From Gamarada debralockiae (Eukaryota; Ascomycota; Leotiomycetes; Helotiales; Hyphodiscaceae), in the NCBI GenBank assembly GCA_002803225.1, contig NXFV01001946.1:23257-87256 (forward strand): a stretch of 64,000 bases of DNA, in the 5' to 3' direction. Below, piece after piece: positions 35,700-46,975 of the stretch. Position 1 is the stretch's first letter. The number at the start of each line of letters is the position of its first letter. Made by a program: the position numbers and the translations under genes. The notes under the pieces were generated by a model. It was not told the origin of the DNA. It searched no databases and saw only the letters and a list, made by a program, of their open reading frames with translations.

Positions 35700-36640
35700 T
35701 TGGGGGCTCTTCCGTTCGGGATGGAGGCTAGCTGAAGTGTTCAGAGTTCTCCAGCATTAGAGGCACGCTGTGTGGAGCCGGCGATTTTAGCGGACAAAGG
35801 TGGGTTGTGTTGGAACTTAAGGGTCCAACCAATCATAAGCTAGTAGCAACACTGGTAATATAGGATCACACAGTAACGCAATATAGCAGTTATTGGGTGC
35901 GGATGGGGGATCAGGTCGAATTGCATTCAGTAGCCCTCCAGGGATAGGCTGTACAGGCTACCTATAGGCTCTACAGGCGATACGTGTCCAGTTCGGCCAT
36001 TGCAGCCTCAGGCTCCAAGGCCCCTGGAACTAGCCACTTAGAACTTGTGTAGTCGGATCGCACGAAGCCGCTTTCTACATAGCATGCTTTGTCGACCAGT
36101 CTTGTGGATCGCGCATCTTATAGAGGGATCACAACTTATCACGTGGCAGTCAGTTTGCAAGCAGTCTCCAGCTACACGTGCTGTAATCGCTCTCCCATCA
36201 CACCAGATAGTTGCGATGGTTTATTTCCTTCTACACTAAGAATACCGCATTAATTGCTCTATAAGACATTATCACCAGAAATGGTCTACAAGTTATAAGC
36301 AACGGCCTAAAAACGATCAAATGTAACTTTTCCATGTATAAGGTCGCGGGGACTCCCCAAAATAATTCCTGCATATAAGGGCCTATCCCTTGTATAAGCA
36401 ACGGTCCAAATTCATTAAAAAGTAAGAATTTTACTTAGTAGAACGTATCCTATAAAGCAATTACTACGGTAATGTTTTAATGCACAAGGCCTCCAATCTC
36501 TCATCCCCTTTGCAGAGGTTATCATTCTTAAGTGCTCTTTAATCTCAGCATTGCAAGCATGGGTGACACCAGTGCGGAAATTCTGGCTGGACGCACCAGT
36601 AAGCATCCCTATTATCTATGAATCTATAGCTAAATTGATC
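35700..36640. other. AT-rich intergenic sequence
   Basis: No gene is seen. Short direct repeats include TATAAGCAACGGCC at about 36294 and TATAAGCAACGGTCC at about 36395. The sequence AGGCTGTACAGGCTACCTAT with further AGGCTCTACAGGC words lies at about 35945-35980. Confidence 0.4.
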
Positions 36641-38866
36641 TCAATATTCTATGACAGATGTGTAAAATCCTATTCCTCTTTCGGTGGTGACCATCACCTC
36701 ATCAATTGAAGGGCTTCAGACGGAGGAACAAAGCCATGTACTAGACATTATCGCCCAGCTTCGCAAGTGTGCCTTGATAGCGTTCTTCAACTTCCTTAAA
36801 TCATTGTCTGCGGAGATCAATCTGCTAGAAAGAGTTACGTGCTAGAGGCGCTCACCGAAATCACGTTTCCCAGGAGCGACAATCTCTGCACGAGATATGC
36901 CACGGAAATTATCTTAAGACGGGCTGTCACGGACTCACTTACTATCAAGGTCATTCAGACAATGACCTTTCCGCTGCGGAGAAAGAATCCAATAATTCTT
37001 TCAAAGTGGTTATTACGAATTTCGATGATCTTCCGGAAATTATGGCGAACGCTATGTCAGAGATGGGTATTGAAAGCGATCGCCCATCTGGGTACATCTG
37101 TTGTTTGGAACTGCCTAATCTGGTATAGCCTGTATTCCCCTCTTTTGTGGTATAAGAGAGCTCTTCCCTCCTTGTATTCAGCTCCTTAGATATCCAGCTA
37201 GCTCTAAATTTGCCAATATATTTCGCCCCCCACTCAGCTCAACTGACACCATCTTTCGAGCCTTTGCGAAAGACGTCCTCAGAATCGAAATTGAAGTGCT
37301 GACTAGACCTCAACTTACGCTAGTTGACCTTCCTGGGCTTATCCAAACAGACACAAGGAGTATGACAAAAGCCGATATACAGCTCGTGGCCGAGATTATG
37401 GACGGATATATTAGTTAATCTCGTACAGTCTGCCTGACTGTGATAGCTGCCACAAACGATTATGCTAATCAAGACATCTTGACCAGGGTTAGAAACGTCG
37501 ACCTTTATGGAGAACGCACGCTCGGGATCATCACGAAGCCTGACAGACTAATTCCAGGCTCTGGAATGAAACAGGCCTACTTCGACCTAACAAGAAATGA
37601 GAATGTCCGTTTCACTCTAGGTTGGCATGTGCTCAAGAACCGGGCTTCGGGAGGGGCTCTAACTCTTTCATGGAACGCAATGCATGAAAGGCCCCGTTTT
37701 TCAGGAAGTCTCTCTTTAATGACTTACCTAAATAAGATGTTGGTATTGATTCATTAAGAGACCGCCTTAGCAAGCTGCTCTTCCACCACGTTCAACAGGA
37801 ACTGCCAAAGCTGCAGGAATAACTGCAGGAAGTATTGACTGAAACCAAGACCCAGCTGAAGATTTTGGGGACTTTCCAATCGACACTGCAAGAATGCAAA
37901 TACCTTACTCAGCTTAGCCTTGACTCCTACAAGGTATGCAAGGTGGCTGCTAGTGGCCATTATGAAGGCGACTACTTCACCAGTGATGCCGATAAGGTTT
38001 TTTTCAGTCAAATCGCCGGCAACCCGCCGCAGATTGCATGCTGTCATTCAGTTTATAAATAACGAGTTCTCCGAAAATTTTCGAAAGACGGGCCACAAAT
38101 ATCACATCAACATGCCAGCGGACTTTCAGGGCGCTGTTCCTAATGCCGCATCTGTGGACAAGGTCGCAGACGTCTGCGCCCAGTTTCTCAAGGATCTCCA
38201 TAAAAAGTGTCTCAAGGATATCCGCCCTCGGCTTTGGTCTTCTGTCTTGCAACGCTCTGTAAGAACTCGGTACGAGGCTGCTCCTCATAAGGTGGAGCTT
38301 TTTCAAGAGGACCTTAAGAGTTATCCAGTCAACTATAACCATTACTATATTGACAATATCACAAAAACAAAGATAAGGAGACATGAGACGTGTCTCTCTT
38401 CATTTATAGACAGAGCTACGCTATATAAGCCTATCCCCGGCTGTAACTCGCAGTCGCACACGTCTGTAAGCACTGATATACCGCTATCATCAATAAGCTT
38501 TTTCGAAGCACCGATCTCAACTTGGATAAGCACAGCTGCGAAGACGCATTAGACTCTTTGTTCTCTATCTCCAAGGTCTGTCCCCAAAACACCCCTTCGG
38601 TGTGGTCAAAGCTAATAGCTCCGCATCAGATTGCGCAGAAGACTTTTGTCGCCAACATCACGACTCAAGTGATCGAGCGCCACATTGTTAGGGTAATCGA
38701 GAGGATCTTTTCGCCAGTTTTGGCCAATAGTCTTACTGACTCCGAGGCTGAGGCTATTGCGATGGAGCCTGCGGCTGCGAAAAGGCAGCGGAAATTTTTG
38801 GAGGAACGCATTGCGAAGTTGGGAGATGGGCATGGGATCTTGAAAGAAGCTATGAGAAGTAGTTAA
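36641..38866 (+). pseudogene. Dynamin-like GTPase, broken by mutations and LTR insertion
   Basis: The parts of a dynamin-like protein come in order but in different frames. EEQSHVLDIIAQLRKC is followed by the G1 region IIVCGDQSARKSYVLEALTE, in which the invariant P-loop Gly is Arg (AGA at 36827-36829), with a TAA two codons before it. Then DNLCTRYATEIILRR; a frame change; a solo LTR at 37099-37248; LTLVDLPGLIQTDTRS (G3); AATNDYANQDI; and LGIITKPDRL (G4). After further stops come FRKTGHKYHINMPADFQGA and, at 38522-38866, a GED-like end (VITTQ-type helix, AKRQRKFLEERIAKLGDG). It resembles, but is not a copy of, the gene at 25919-28524. The 5' start is not seen. Confidence 0.85.
37099..37248 (+). 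mobile_element. Solo LTR, copy 2, inside dynamin-like pseudogene
   Basis: 150 bp beginning TGTTGTTTGGAACTGCC and ending CAACTGACA, closely related to 20683-20820. It splits the GTPase domain of the dynamin-like pseudogene. The five bases before it (ACATC) and after it (CCATC) differ at one position, which fits an aged 5 bp target duplication of an LTR retrotransposon. Confidence 0.7.
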
Positions 38867-39817
38867 GAAGGAGTGGTAGGGTTTGTATAGTGGTTGGGGC
38901 ACTGACAAGACAGATGTCACCATCCTCCGTTTTCTGACTTGCGGGATAATTTTGTCAGCTGCAGCCATTGGCTGACATATCTGCCTAGATAGCTGCATCT
39001 ATCTCTGCGTTATATCATGGGCTGTCAAAGTGACTCACAGGAACCTCGTGATGCTCATGTTTTGCTCAAACTCAAATTTCAAAATACATCAGATCCACAT
39101 AATTGGAGCGATTGATGGATGACTTCAATTGTACGCTGCCAGTTTAGCCCCATATCCACGCTGAGGAACGAGATATTTCTTCTCTGGCAATATTCTCTAC
39201 GTATACAGATGATTCAGGCCACTAAGTCAAGCCCGTGATGGTCCGATCAAGATTGGCATTTTCTCGTCTAAGTTTATATTCGGGACGAACTGAATGAGGC
39301 GTGAAAACGACAATTCTTTCTGGCACCTGTTCCTCCGTCTAATGCATTCTTCTTGCAATATGGTCATGTGATGGACGAAAAGGGTAGGAGAATGTGGTTG
39401 GATTATTAAGGTTGTGAAGATACTGGAGATACTGATGAACAAACCAAGTACAGTAGTCTGTGCTTATAGACAGGAATCCTCCCTATGACTCATAGAACAC
39501 GTCACACCGGTCAAGTGAACCTATGACACATGTGACACCATGTGACTCAGCAGGCAACACAGACAACCAGGGGTACTGACTATCTGCACAGATTCTCATT
39601 CCAACAATTCTAACTTGATCTACTGTAAAAAAGAGCCCATTCGACTTTTGAAGCAAGGAATTAATAGCCAACAAAGAGAAAGGAGGCAACGTCCACACCT
39701 GTGGAGATGGCCAACAAAATCTAGTCTACACTGCACGTCTTATTACCTTCTGGTATCCCCCTTTATGCTCATCCCTTTAGGCTGCCCCCATTATAATGCC
39801 CCTATGCTCCTGTAAGA
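38867..39817. other. Intergenic
   Basis: No gene is seen. GTGAC/GTCAC words cluster at 39480-39545 (CACGTCACACC, CACATGTGACACCATGTGAC). Confidence 0.45.
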
Positions 39818-41746
39818 CTAACCACCTGCAGCAAGCTCCAGGTGCAGCTTCTCTCTCCTCATTAACATCCCACTGACCAAGCTGACCGCTCCCGCCGCAA
39901 TGATTAGAATCCACATGTTGCTCACAGTCTTCACAATACTATCCAAGGCTAGCTGCCTCACTGTTTCACCACCAGCTTGTAGAACGGCTGATTGTGCTCC
40001 TCCTAGTGCTGATCTAAGTTCGGCCTCCGTGAAGTTGTATGGCGCCAATGCACTCCTCAGGTTGATGTATCCAACGTTTTGGAAGATGGAACCGGCGATC
40101 CCAAGAGCGATTGCAATACTTCCGCTCTGTGCGACATTCACTAGACGATCTTGGGTCAGTATTACATTATCCAAATAAGACAAGAACTGTGAATAGAATA
40201 GATATGCCATGTGATATATTCTCGCTCTCAAAATATGATTTCGAAGCAAAAATACGTCATAGGCCTGACTTTGTCACAGTTGGGAATGGGGAGATCATAC
40301 TAAATCCGAGAGCACCCTGAATCTCGCTGGGTTTGACCTTAGCAACAGCTATCGAATACCCTGTCTGCATTGTAAGACCCGAGCCAATAGCTATAAGTAC
40401 CTCATAACCATAGATAGCTTTTGTCGAAGTATTGGCATCAACGGTATGCATAAGGGATCCGCCCACGATTAAAAGCACACCGGTACAGATATAGAATGGC
40501 ATATATCGTCCAGAGATCGGAAGAATGGCCCCACTGACCATGATAGAGAAAACGTTCAACGTGATGAAAGGAAGTAGTCGCACTGCAGCTCGGATCGCCG
40601 AATCACCTCTTGTTAATTGGAAGTAGAGGGGAATATAATATACGGCGATGGAGATGCCTGTCCCGGCAGCAGCAGTAGTGAAGTATAAGAGCAGCATCGT
40701 CCGGCTTTTAAGGAATTGAACGGGGAAGAGGCGCCGTTCCGGTGTTGTGAAAATGCTAAACGCTTGCTGAATTGCAAAGCAAATAAGAGCGACCCCAAAG
40801 ACGACCCATAGGGTGATTGTTCCAGCAGAGTTCCAGGTCCACGTAGCTCCAGCAAAGGTAAGAACGACCAAGAATACAGTAAAAACCACAGTATTTAAGC
40901 AAGCGCCAACCCAATCGATCTGCGCCAACTTTTTAGGAACCGAGACATCTGGCTGGGGATTGTACTTCGGGAAAAGGAAAATGTAGACCGGAGAGAGTGC
41001 TGCTGCAAGAGGAAGGTTGATGTAGAATGCCCATCGCCAGGTTGGGCTGCTCACAGCAAAACCACCACCAATAAGCGGGCCCAGAATGCAGCCAGCACCC
41101 CAGCACAATCCGATGAGTCCGTTGTAAATAGGCCGCTCTTTTAGACTTGTGAAGATTGATATGTAGGTCAAGGCACTGTAGATAGTTAGACGTGGCAGTG
41201 TGGCTGGGCAGGAAAACTTTACCCAAGGTACATTCCAGCACCGCCCACACCTGCAATTATTCGACCAACTATTAGAGCATTCATATTTGGGGCAGCGCCA
41301 CAGAGAGCGCTACCGGCCTCAAAGACGAGGAGACTGCCGATGAGGAGGTATTTTATCTCGAAAAGCCCGTAACATGACCCAACAACCAGGATCACTGCAA
41401 CAGATCCCATCGAGAATCCAATGCCAACCCATGCCAATTTTGCTATTTCGCCAAGGGATGCGATAATGGGAGCTTGGATATCTGCGGAAATAGTTGTGTC
41501 CAGGCCTGCGAGACACTGTCAGCTGGCCTGTTCAGTTGATATCTATTGGGACATACCATAAAGGAGAGCAGCCAGATAGAGGCCAACGCAAACAAGAAAC
41601 CATCGTCCATTGCTGATAGGCCTTTGATATTCGGTTGGAGGGGAATTAGGAGCATCGATCTCTCTCTTCTCAATATCTAATGTAAGGTTCATTGATGAAC
41701 TAACGGCCGATGGAGCATCTCCTGCTTGTTGTGGAGTGTCGGCCAT
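39818..41746 (-). CDS. MFS exporter, DHA2 type, second copy type
   Basis: Four exons (41746-41557, 41505-41223, 41175-40301, 40140-39818) give 556 residues. This is a second 14-helix exporter, distinct from the one at 30 kb. Motifs: LYGLDTTISADIQAPIIASL across intron 1, SALCGAAPNMNALIVGRIIA, GVGGAGMYLG, CWGAGCILGPLIGGGFAVSS (antiporter motif C) and WRWAFYINLPLAAA. The C-terminal helices and the RREKLHLE end lie in exon 4. Intron 3 is 160 nt, longer than the others (47-51 nt), but its donor GTATGA and acceptor CTAG restore GFMNVAQSGSIAIAL in frame. Such proteins export toxins or metabolites; the substrate is unknown. Its upstream region (41747-42200) is probably the promoter. Confidence 0.9.
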
Positions 41747-43129
41747 TGTTAAACACCAGTGAAGTTCGAAATATGTAAATGAGACTGAAGTTCCGGCACA
41801 AGGAGGGGGAAAGTCTTATATCTGCTACACCATAGCAAGACTAATTGTTTGAAGAAGGGAGAAGTAACTGACAATGATTTGAAATCCATCTTGTGGCATG
41901 TAATGCGTAACACAGCTTCTCCTTGCGAAGATTATACAAGCAAATTCGCATTGTCTGGTTTTGCCCACCGTTCCTCCGTCCCTTCACTTATATCGGGCAG
42001 ATTAATAATCAAGTAAAAGTGTGTTGAACTTAAAACTTCTTCGGACGAACTCCGGTGTCAACGTTTAACCGTATATTTCATAGTCTTCCATTTTGCAAGA
42101 GAAATGACATTCCTCCTTAACCCGGTACTGATATTACTAAAGCTTAGCTTCATCGGACCGAGCTTTAGCCGCGCGGGACAATATCATGTCCGACAAGTAT
42201 TCTTGTCCGTTTACTGATATACAGAGCACGTGATATTTGCCGCTGAGTTTTCAAGGTTTCAGGGCCGGCTATAGACCCTGCAGCCCTGAAAAGTGCATTG
42301 CGCAGGCCCATAGTAGGCGCTATACCCCTGAAAAATGCGCTGCATTACTACGCAGAGCTTATAAGCTCTGAGCCGCTAAGTTAAGCTTTGTGAGCCTAGA
42401 GTACGCTGTAAATTAGTGATTCAGTCACTAAATCCCGTGACTTTACAGAGCTTACAGAGTATAAGTACGGGGTAAAAAATATTACATGTTCCGTATTTTA
42501 GTATACTTCTAGTAATACGTGATATTACGGCTGTATACTACTGCTAGTAGTGATATTATGGATTATATCACCACGCTCAGTACCGTACCGACTATATATA
42601 CGTATTACGTACGGCCTATATACGGAAAGACGGGCAATACCATTGAGAACCTGCCATCTCGACCTCTTCTGCGGCAAGCGCTTGACTTGCGGGCCTAGAA
42701 ACACATCTCGCGATACCCCGGACTTCATAGTCGCCTTCTTTGAGGAAAGTGTAACGGTGGGGTCAGACCTGGTGTTAGTCGATCACAGTTGTTGAGGGCT
42801 GGGTAAGGCAGGGTCGCTGTCACTGAGTCAAGCGGGATGTCTCAACGTTGGTTACCAAGTACTGTATGCAATGAGATACTATATTTGAGTTAAGCACGAA
42901 GCTTCTACCTACTAAGGAAACAGCTGCGACTTATATAGAACGCTCGCGTCATGTGGTCCGTTTGCGACCAGAGGGACCCAGGCGGTCCACCTAGATGTTA
43001 GAATGTGGCTTAGTAATTAAGGAGCCAAGGCTCCTGAAGGAACACGGCCGTAGGATACTGCCATAGGGTACAGCAGTACAGGGAGTTCAATACTCTATAA
43101 ATATATGTTCTACAGTCAGTAGAGATTAA
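41747..43129. repeat. AT-rich, RIP-like repeat region
   Basis: No gene is seen. Words such as TAGTAATACGTGATATTACGG, CCCTGAAAAGTGCATTGCGC and CCCTGAAAAATGCGCTGC (about 42283-42335) recur, and inverted words around GTGATTCAGTCACTAAATCC occur at 42417-42440. This is probably decayed TE sequence. Confidence 0.35.
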
Positions 43130-43860
43130 TGAACAATCAATTGATTGATTGATTGATTATTCTTACACTATTCTGGCTAGAAGCTACGTAGGAAATCCGC
43201 TTATTAAATACATCCCTGGGAAACCTCATTGGACAAAAACCCAAGTTCAATCTGTCTACTTTCCGGCGATTCGTCGGCGCGCCGCCTGTGGTCCAAAGCC
43301 TAGGTTTCAGCGTAAAGCCGTTCTAGGTGCTCTCTTGTGTGTCAGGGTTAAGCTCCCCTTCCCCATACAAGAGTTGTGTAGCTAAGGCAAACTGCCTTAG
43401 CCTTCCCGTCCTTAAGAACCACCTTGCTACTCTCTTGGCCCCATCCTCGCTAGTTAGTAACCGGCGAAGGTTTGGCGGACGTCCGCCAAAGGCCGTTCGA
43501 TCCTCTCTAGGGCATGTCTCAACTATATGCCGTACTGTCTCTGCCCCTAAATCACACCGGCATCTCTCCGACTGGACTCCAGGGACTCTCATTCGCCTCA
43601 GGAAAGGCGCAAGGCCTATACAGCCAGTTCGCATTTGTACAAGTACTGAGCTCTCTGCCTTTTGAAGTGTTCGGTGAAGCTTTAGAACATCCGGCGACGG
43701 GTCAGCGTCTAACCGGTCAGGGCGTGGCGGCCGAACAATCAATTTGACACCTCGATTTCTAACACTAGGATCCTTCTCGGCCCATCACGTGACTCCTCCA
43801 GGGCCTTCAGACACTTGCCTGACCCTTTTACCTGCCTAGGGGTCTACTACCAACCAAGTG
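43130..43860 (-). mobile_element. Tad-type LINE, 5'-truncated 3' end
   Basis: The open stretch 43742-43323 encodes the end of a fungal non-LTR retrotransposon ORF2: KLHRTLQKAESSVLVQMRTG and CIGLAPFLRRMRVPG, then a zinc-knuckle-like CRCDLGAETVRHIVETCP. Coding similarity continues upstream to about 43850 with one in-frame TGA. The 3' side ends in a TTGA microsatellite at 43137-43159, as LINE tails often do. Reverse transcriptase is missing, so it cannot move by itself. Confidence 0.75.
43137..43159. repeat. (TTGA)n microsatellite
   Basis: About five TTGA/ATTG units at the presumed 3' end of the LINE fragment. Confidence 0.8.
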
Positions 43861-45250
43861 GTTGCTGAGCGTAAATTTCCCTAGACCTTACCGTGTTTCG
43901 TAACAGAAGGTTGCTGCAACTGACTGCTGAAATGACCGCAAAATGGATGGGTTGAAGTTGCATTTAGTTGCATTGAATTAAGCCGGAATTATAATACAAT
44001 GCCACGCTTTTATGACGCTCTCCCAGGCCGCCCCCTATACTAGTGTGCCAGCCACCTCAATTTCAGTATCGATGAGCTCTAAAAGTTTCGTTTAGTGAAA
44101 GTAGGGGTGAATCGTCTGAATAGGCAATACGCACCTCATGCCCGTAACACCAACAGTCACTATTAACTTCGACATCTTTCCACGAAATGGGAGCAGTACG
44201 ATAGGATGCGAGTAAAACGTAGATCCTTTCTCTTTAAACTCGATACGGTGGCCCTTTAGAGACTTGTAGCAATTGTTAATGCTCGGAGAAATAGTTCCGA
44301 TCTGCGCTATCCGTGCGGCCACCCTCGAGCCACGGCGCAAATTTGTTGGGCGCGGCACAAAGCTCACCCGACAGGAAATGAGTTGGCTGATGAAACGAAA
44401 TGAGTAATATCCAACTGGCGCAAAGGATCCTAACTGACCGCACCTTGTTGTTGGCTTCGGCATATCCCGACAGGAAATGATGTAACTGTATTACAAAGCC
44501 GTAGCTGATAACACCAGACAAGGTCCCAAGCCCTATTCCAACTAAATGATTGCACCCCTGTTATTGGCTTGGGATATCCCGACCGGAAAACCTCCCTCCT
44601 AATTGCTTAATTAGAGGAGGAGTGTACGAAGGCCTCGTTCCAAAGTCCTGCCACGCTAAAAACGCCACAGATGTGTCACAGGCCTGCATAGCAACAGCGG
44701 CCACTGCAAGATTGGGAGGGTTACAGGCTGTTTAGTGTCCAAGCTTTGTGTAGAAAGCGCTGTAAAATACCGCTGTAAGCGACTTTTGCTTCAGGCACCT
44801 AGCCACTATCGCCGTTGTTAGATGAGAGGGTGTTGGCAATTGTGGCGCTTTTTAGCGTGGCAGAACTTTTGAACAAAGACCCTGCAAAGCCTGCGAACAA
44901 CAAACTTTTGCCGCCGCCAGACAAGGTCCCAAACTCTATTTTGACCACTATGATTAATAATCCTAGAGACCCTAACTGTTGGCTTCGGACATCGGAATAA
45001 CTTGATAGGGCCCCTATCCAACCGTTCCTTCCTCCTCGTTTACAGCAGTTAGGTCTGTTATAGGGTAAGCTTGCTTAGCACAGTGGCTCAGAAAACTGAT
45101 GCATCTTCTGACGCATGGAGTCTATTCCAAATAGTGTTAACTTATAAGTCCTGTCAAATATTTGTCCTTCCTATACTCGATAGCCTTTCTCAATCCTCCA
45201 ACTTTCTTGCTTCACGACATATTCCACAATTCTAGTTAAACACAATAAGC
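43861..45250. repeat. Diverged direct and inverted repeats
   Basis: No gene is seen. A unit of about 80 bp is present at 44516-44592 and again at 44919-44997 (both start AGACAAGGTCCCAA and contain TTGGCTT.GG.AT). Part of it (TTGTTGGCTTCGGCATATCC) also lies at 44446-44478. An inverted pair (CTGCCACGCTAAAAACGCCA at 44648-44668 and its complement with one extra base at 44842-44863) encloses about 170 bp. Confidence 0.55.
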
Positions 45251-46351
45251 ATGTCTTCAATCGTGGCACAACTGCAATCCATTCCTCTCCCCACAACATC
45301 GTTCGCAGGCCAAACCATCATCGTCACAGGTTCAAACACGGGTTTGGGACTTGAAGCCGCACGACATTTCGTACGACTCGACGCGGCGCGAGTAATCCTT
45401 GCAGTGAGATCTGTCAAGAAAGGCGAAGACGCCAAAGCCTCTATCGAAGCCTCCACGAACCGCAAAAATGTCGTCGAGGTGTGGCAGGTCGACATGTCCA
45501 ATTACGATTCCATCAAAGCCTTCGCGAAAAAGTGCAATTCATTAGACAGATTGGATGCCGTTGTTGCAAATGCTGGTGTTTTGAGAAACACCTACGAGGA
45601 ATGTGAAGGAACTGAGATTTCTATTACTGTCAATGTTATCGGAACATTTCTGCTTGCGCTCAACCTTTTTCCAGTCCTGAGAAGGTCAGGAAAACAAACC
45701 GGACAAGCATCAAGGCTAGTAATAACAAGTTCTGTTGTCCATGAAAATGTGTGTCTCCCCGAATTCTTGAGGTAGTAATTTTCGGAGCTGATAATTTAAA
45801 AGGCAAAATTTTTAGAACGACAAGAATCCTCGATTTTCGAAGCCTTCAAAAAAGACAAAAAGTCATACCTCGCAGACCGATATAACACCTCGAAACTTCT
45901 TGAAGTTCTCCTCGTCCGTTCTATATCTGCAGCCATGGAAAAGGGTCTACATGCAGCGGAGCCTGTAATTTTGAATTGTGTCAATCCCGGTTTGTGCCAT
46001 TCGGAGCTCGACAAGGATATTAAAGTATAGTTATATCTGATCCTGACCTTTCTCTTACTGCCACATTGAACAGAACACTGACTTATTGCCATTATTTAGG
46101 GACTGTCTGGCTATGTGCTCACGATCGCCAAAGCATTAATTGCGCGAACAACGGAGGTTGGTGGCCGTACGCTCGTTCACAGTGCAGCTGCTGGAGCCGA
46201 GAGTCACGGACACTACATGAGCGAATGCAAGGTCAAGGAGCCAAGCAAGTTTGTTAGGAGCAAGGAGGGAGCAGTGGCTCAAGAACGGGTGCATAAGGAG
46301 TTGAAGGATATTCTGGAGAAGATTCAGCCAGGAATCACAAACAATATCTGA
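45251..46351 (+). CDS. Short-chain dehydrogenase/reductase
   Basis: Three exons (45251-45748, 45803-46024, 46100-46351) give 323 residues. The classical SDR marks are all present: the nucleotide-binding TGSNTGLGLEAARHF, VDMSNYDSI, the NAG motif in VVANAGVLRN, the catalytic Ser in VITSSVVHEN and the YNTSK catalytic Tyr/Lys. The length and the LNCVNPGLCHSELDKD segment resemble the WWOX/retinol-dehydrogenase-like SDRs of fungi. The acceptor of intron 1 at 45801-45802 was chosen because a later AG shifts the frame. The substrate is unknown. It opens a run of small redox genes reaching to 52 kb. Confidence 0.92.
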
Positions 46352-46975
46352 GAATATTTACGGGTTTGTTTTATAGCGTAGTAATAATAGTGGTGTTGGT
46401 TATTTGTATTTCGCGAATGCATTTTCATATAGGATGCTAATTCAGCTATTGTTATCTCTTGGCGTCTATATTGCGATAGGCATATGAGTTGAGGTGTTAT
46501 TCTTTCCCGAAGGACACTCCTACGTTGTTAAAAATGTGCAATTTTGATTGGAAATACTACATTGAATAGCTTCTGTGAACAACCGCAACATAGAATTAGT
46601 ATTCTAGAGCACTAGCGCATTACCGGCCGGATGCAAACCCCCACAAAAGAAAACACTTAGTAAACCAGCTCTCGCCTTGTATTTACAATTTACAAGGAAC
46701 TAATATTTGCCTACATCTTTGAAGGTTATCATGGATTTCGATAGAGAGAAACATTGTTTACAACCTCTGTCTGCCTTTAGGATATCTGAACAAAGTACCA
46801 TTTCTAGAGTTTTAATGGCGCACAAAATAATATTTGGTCTATTAACAATATCAAAAACTATATGGACATGAAACTTATAACACTCTGTATTAAAACAACC
46901 GTCACCATAATTAGATGATGACCCAGCAATCCTAATTGACATACGGCCATGGATAGCTACTAACAAGATCGTTAT
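46352..46975. other. Convergent intergenic region
   Basis: Lies between the 3' ends of the SDR and the enoyl-reductase-like gene; AT-rich, no gene seen. Confidence 0.5.
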
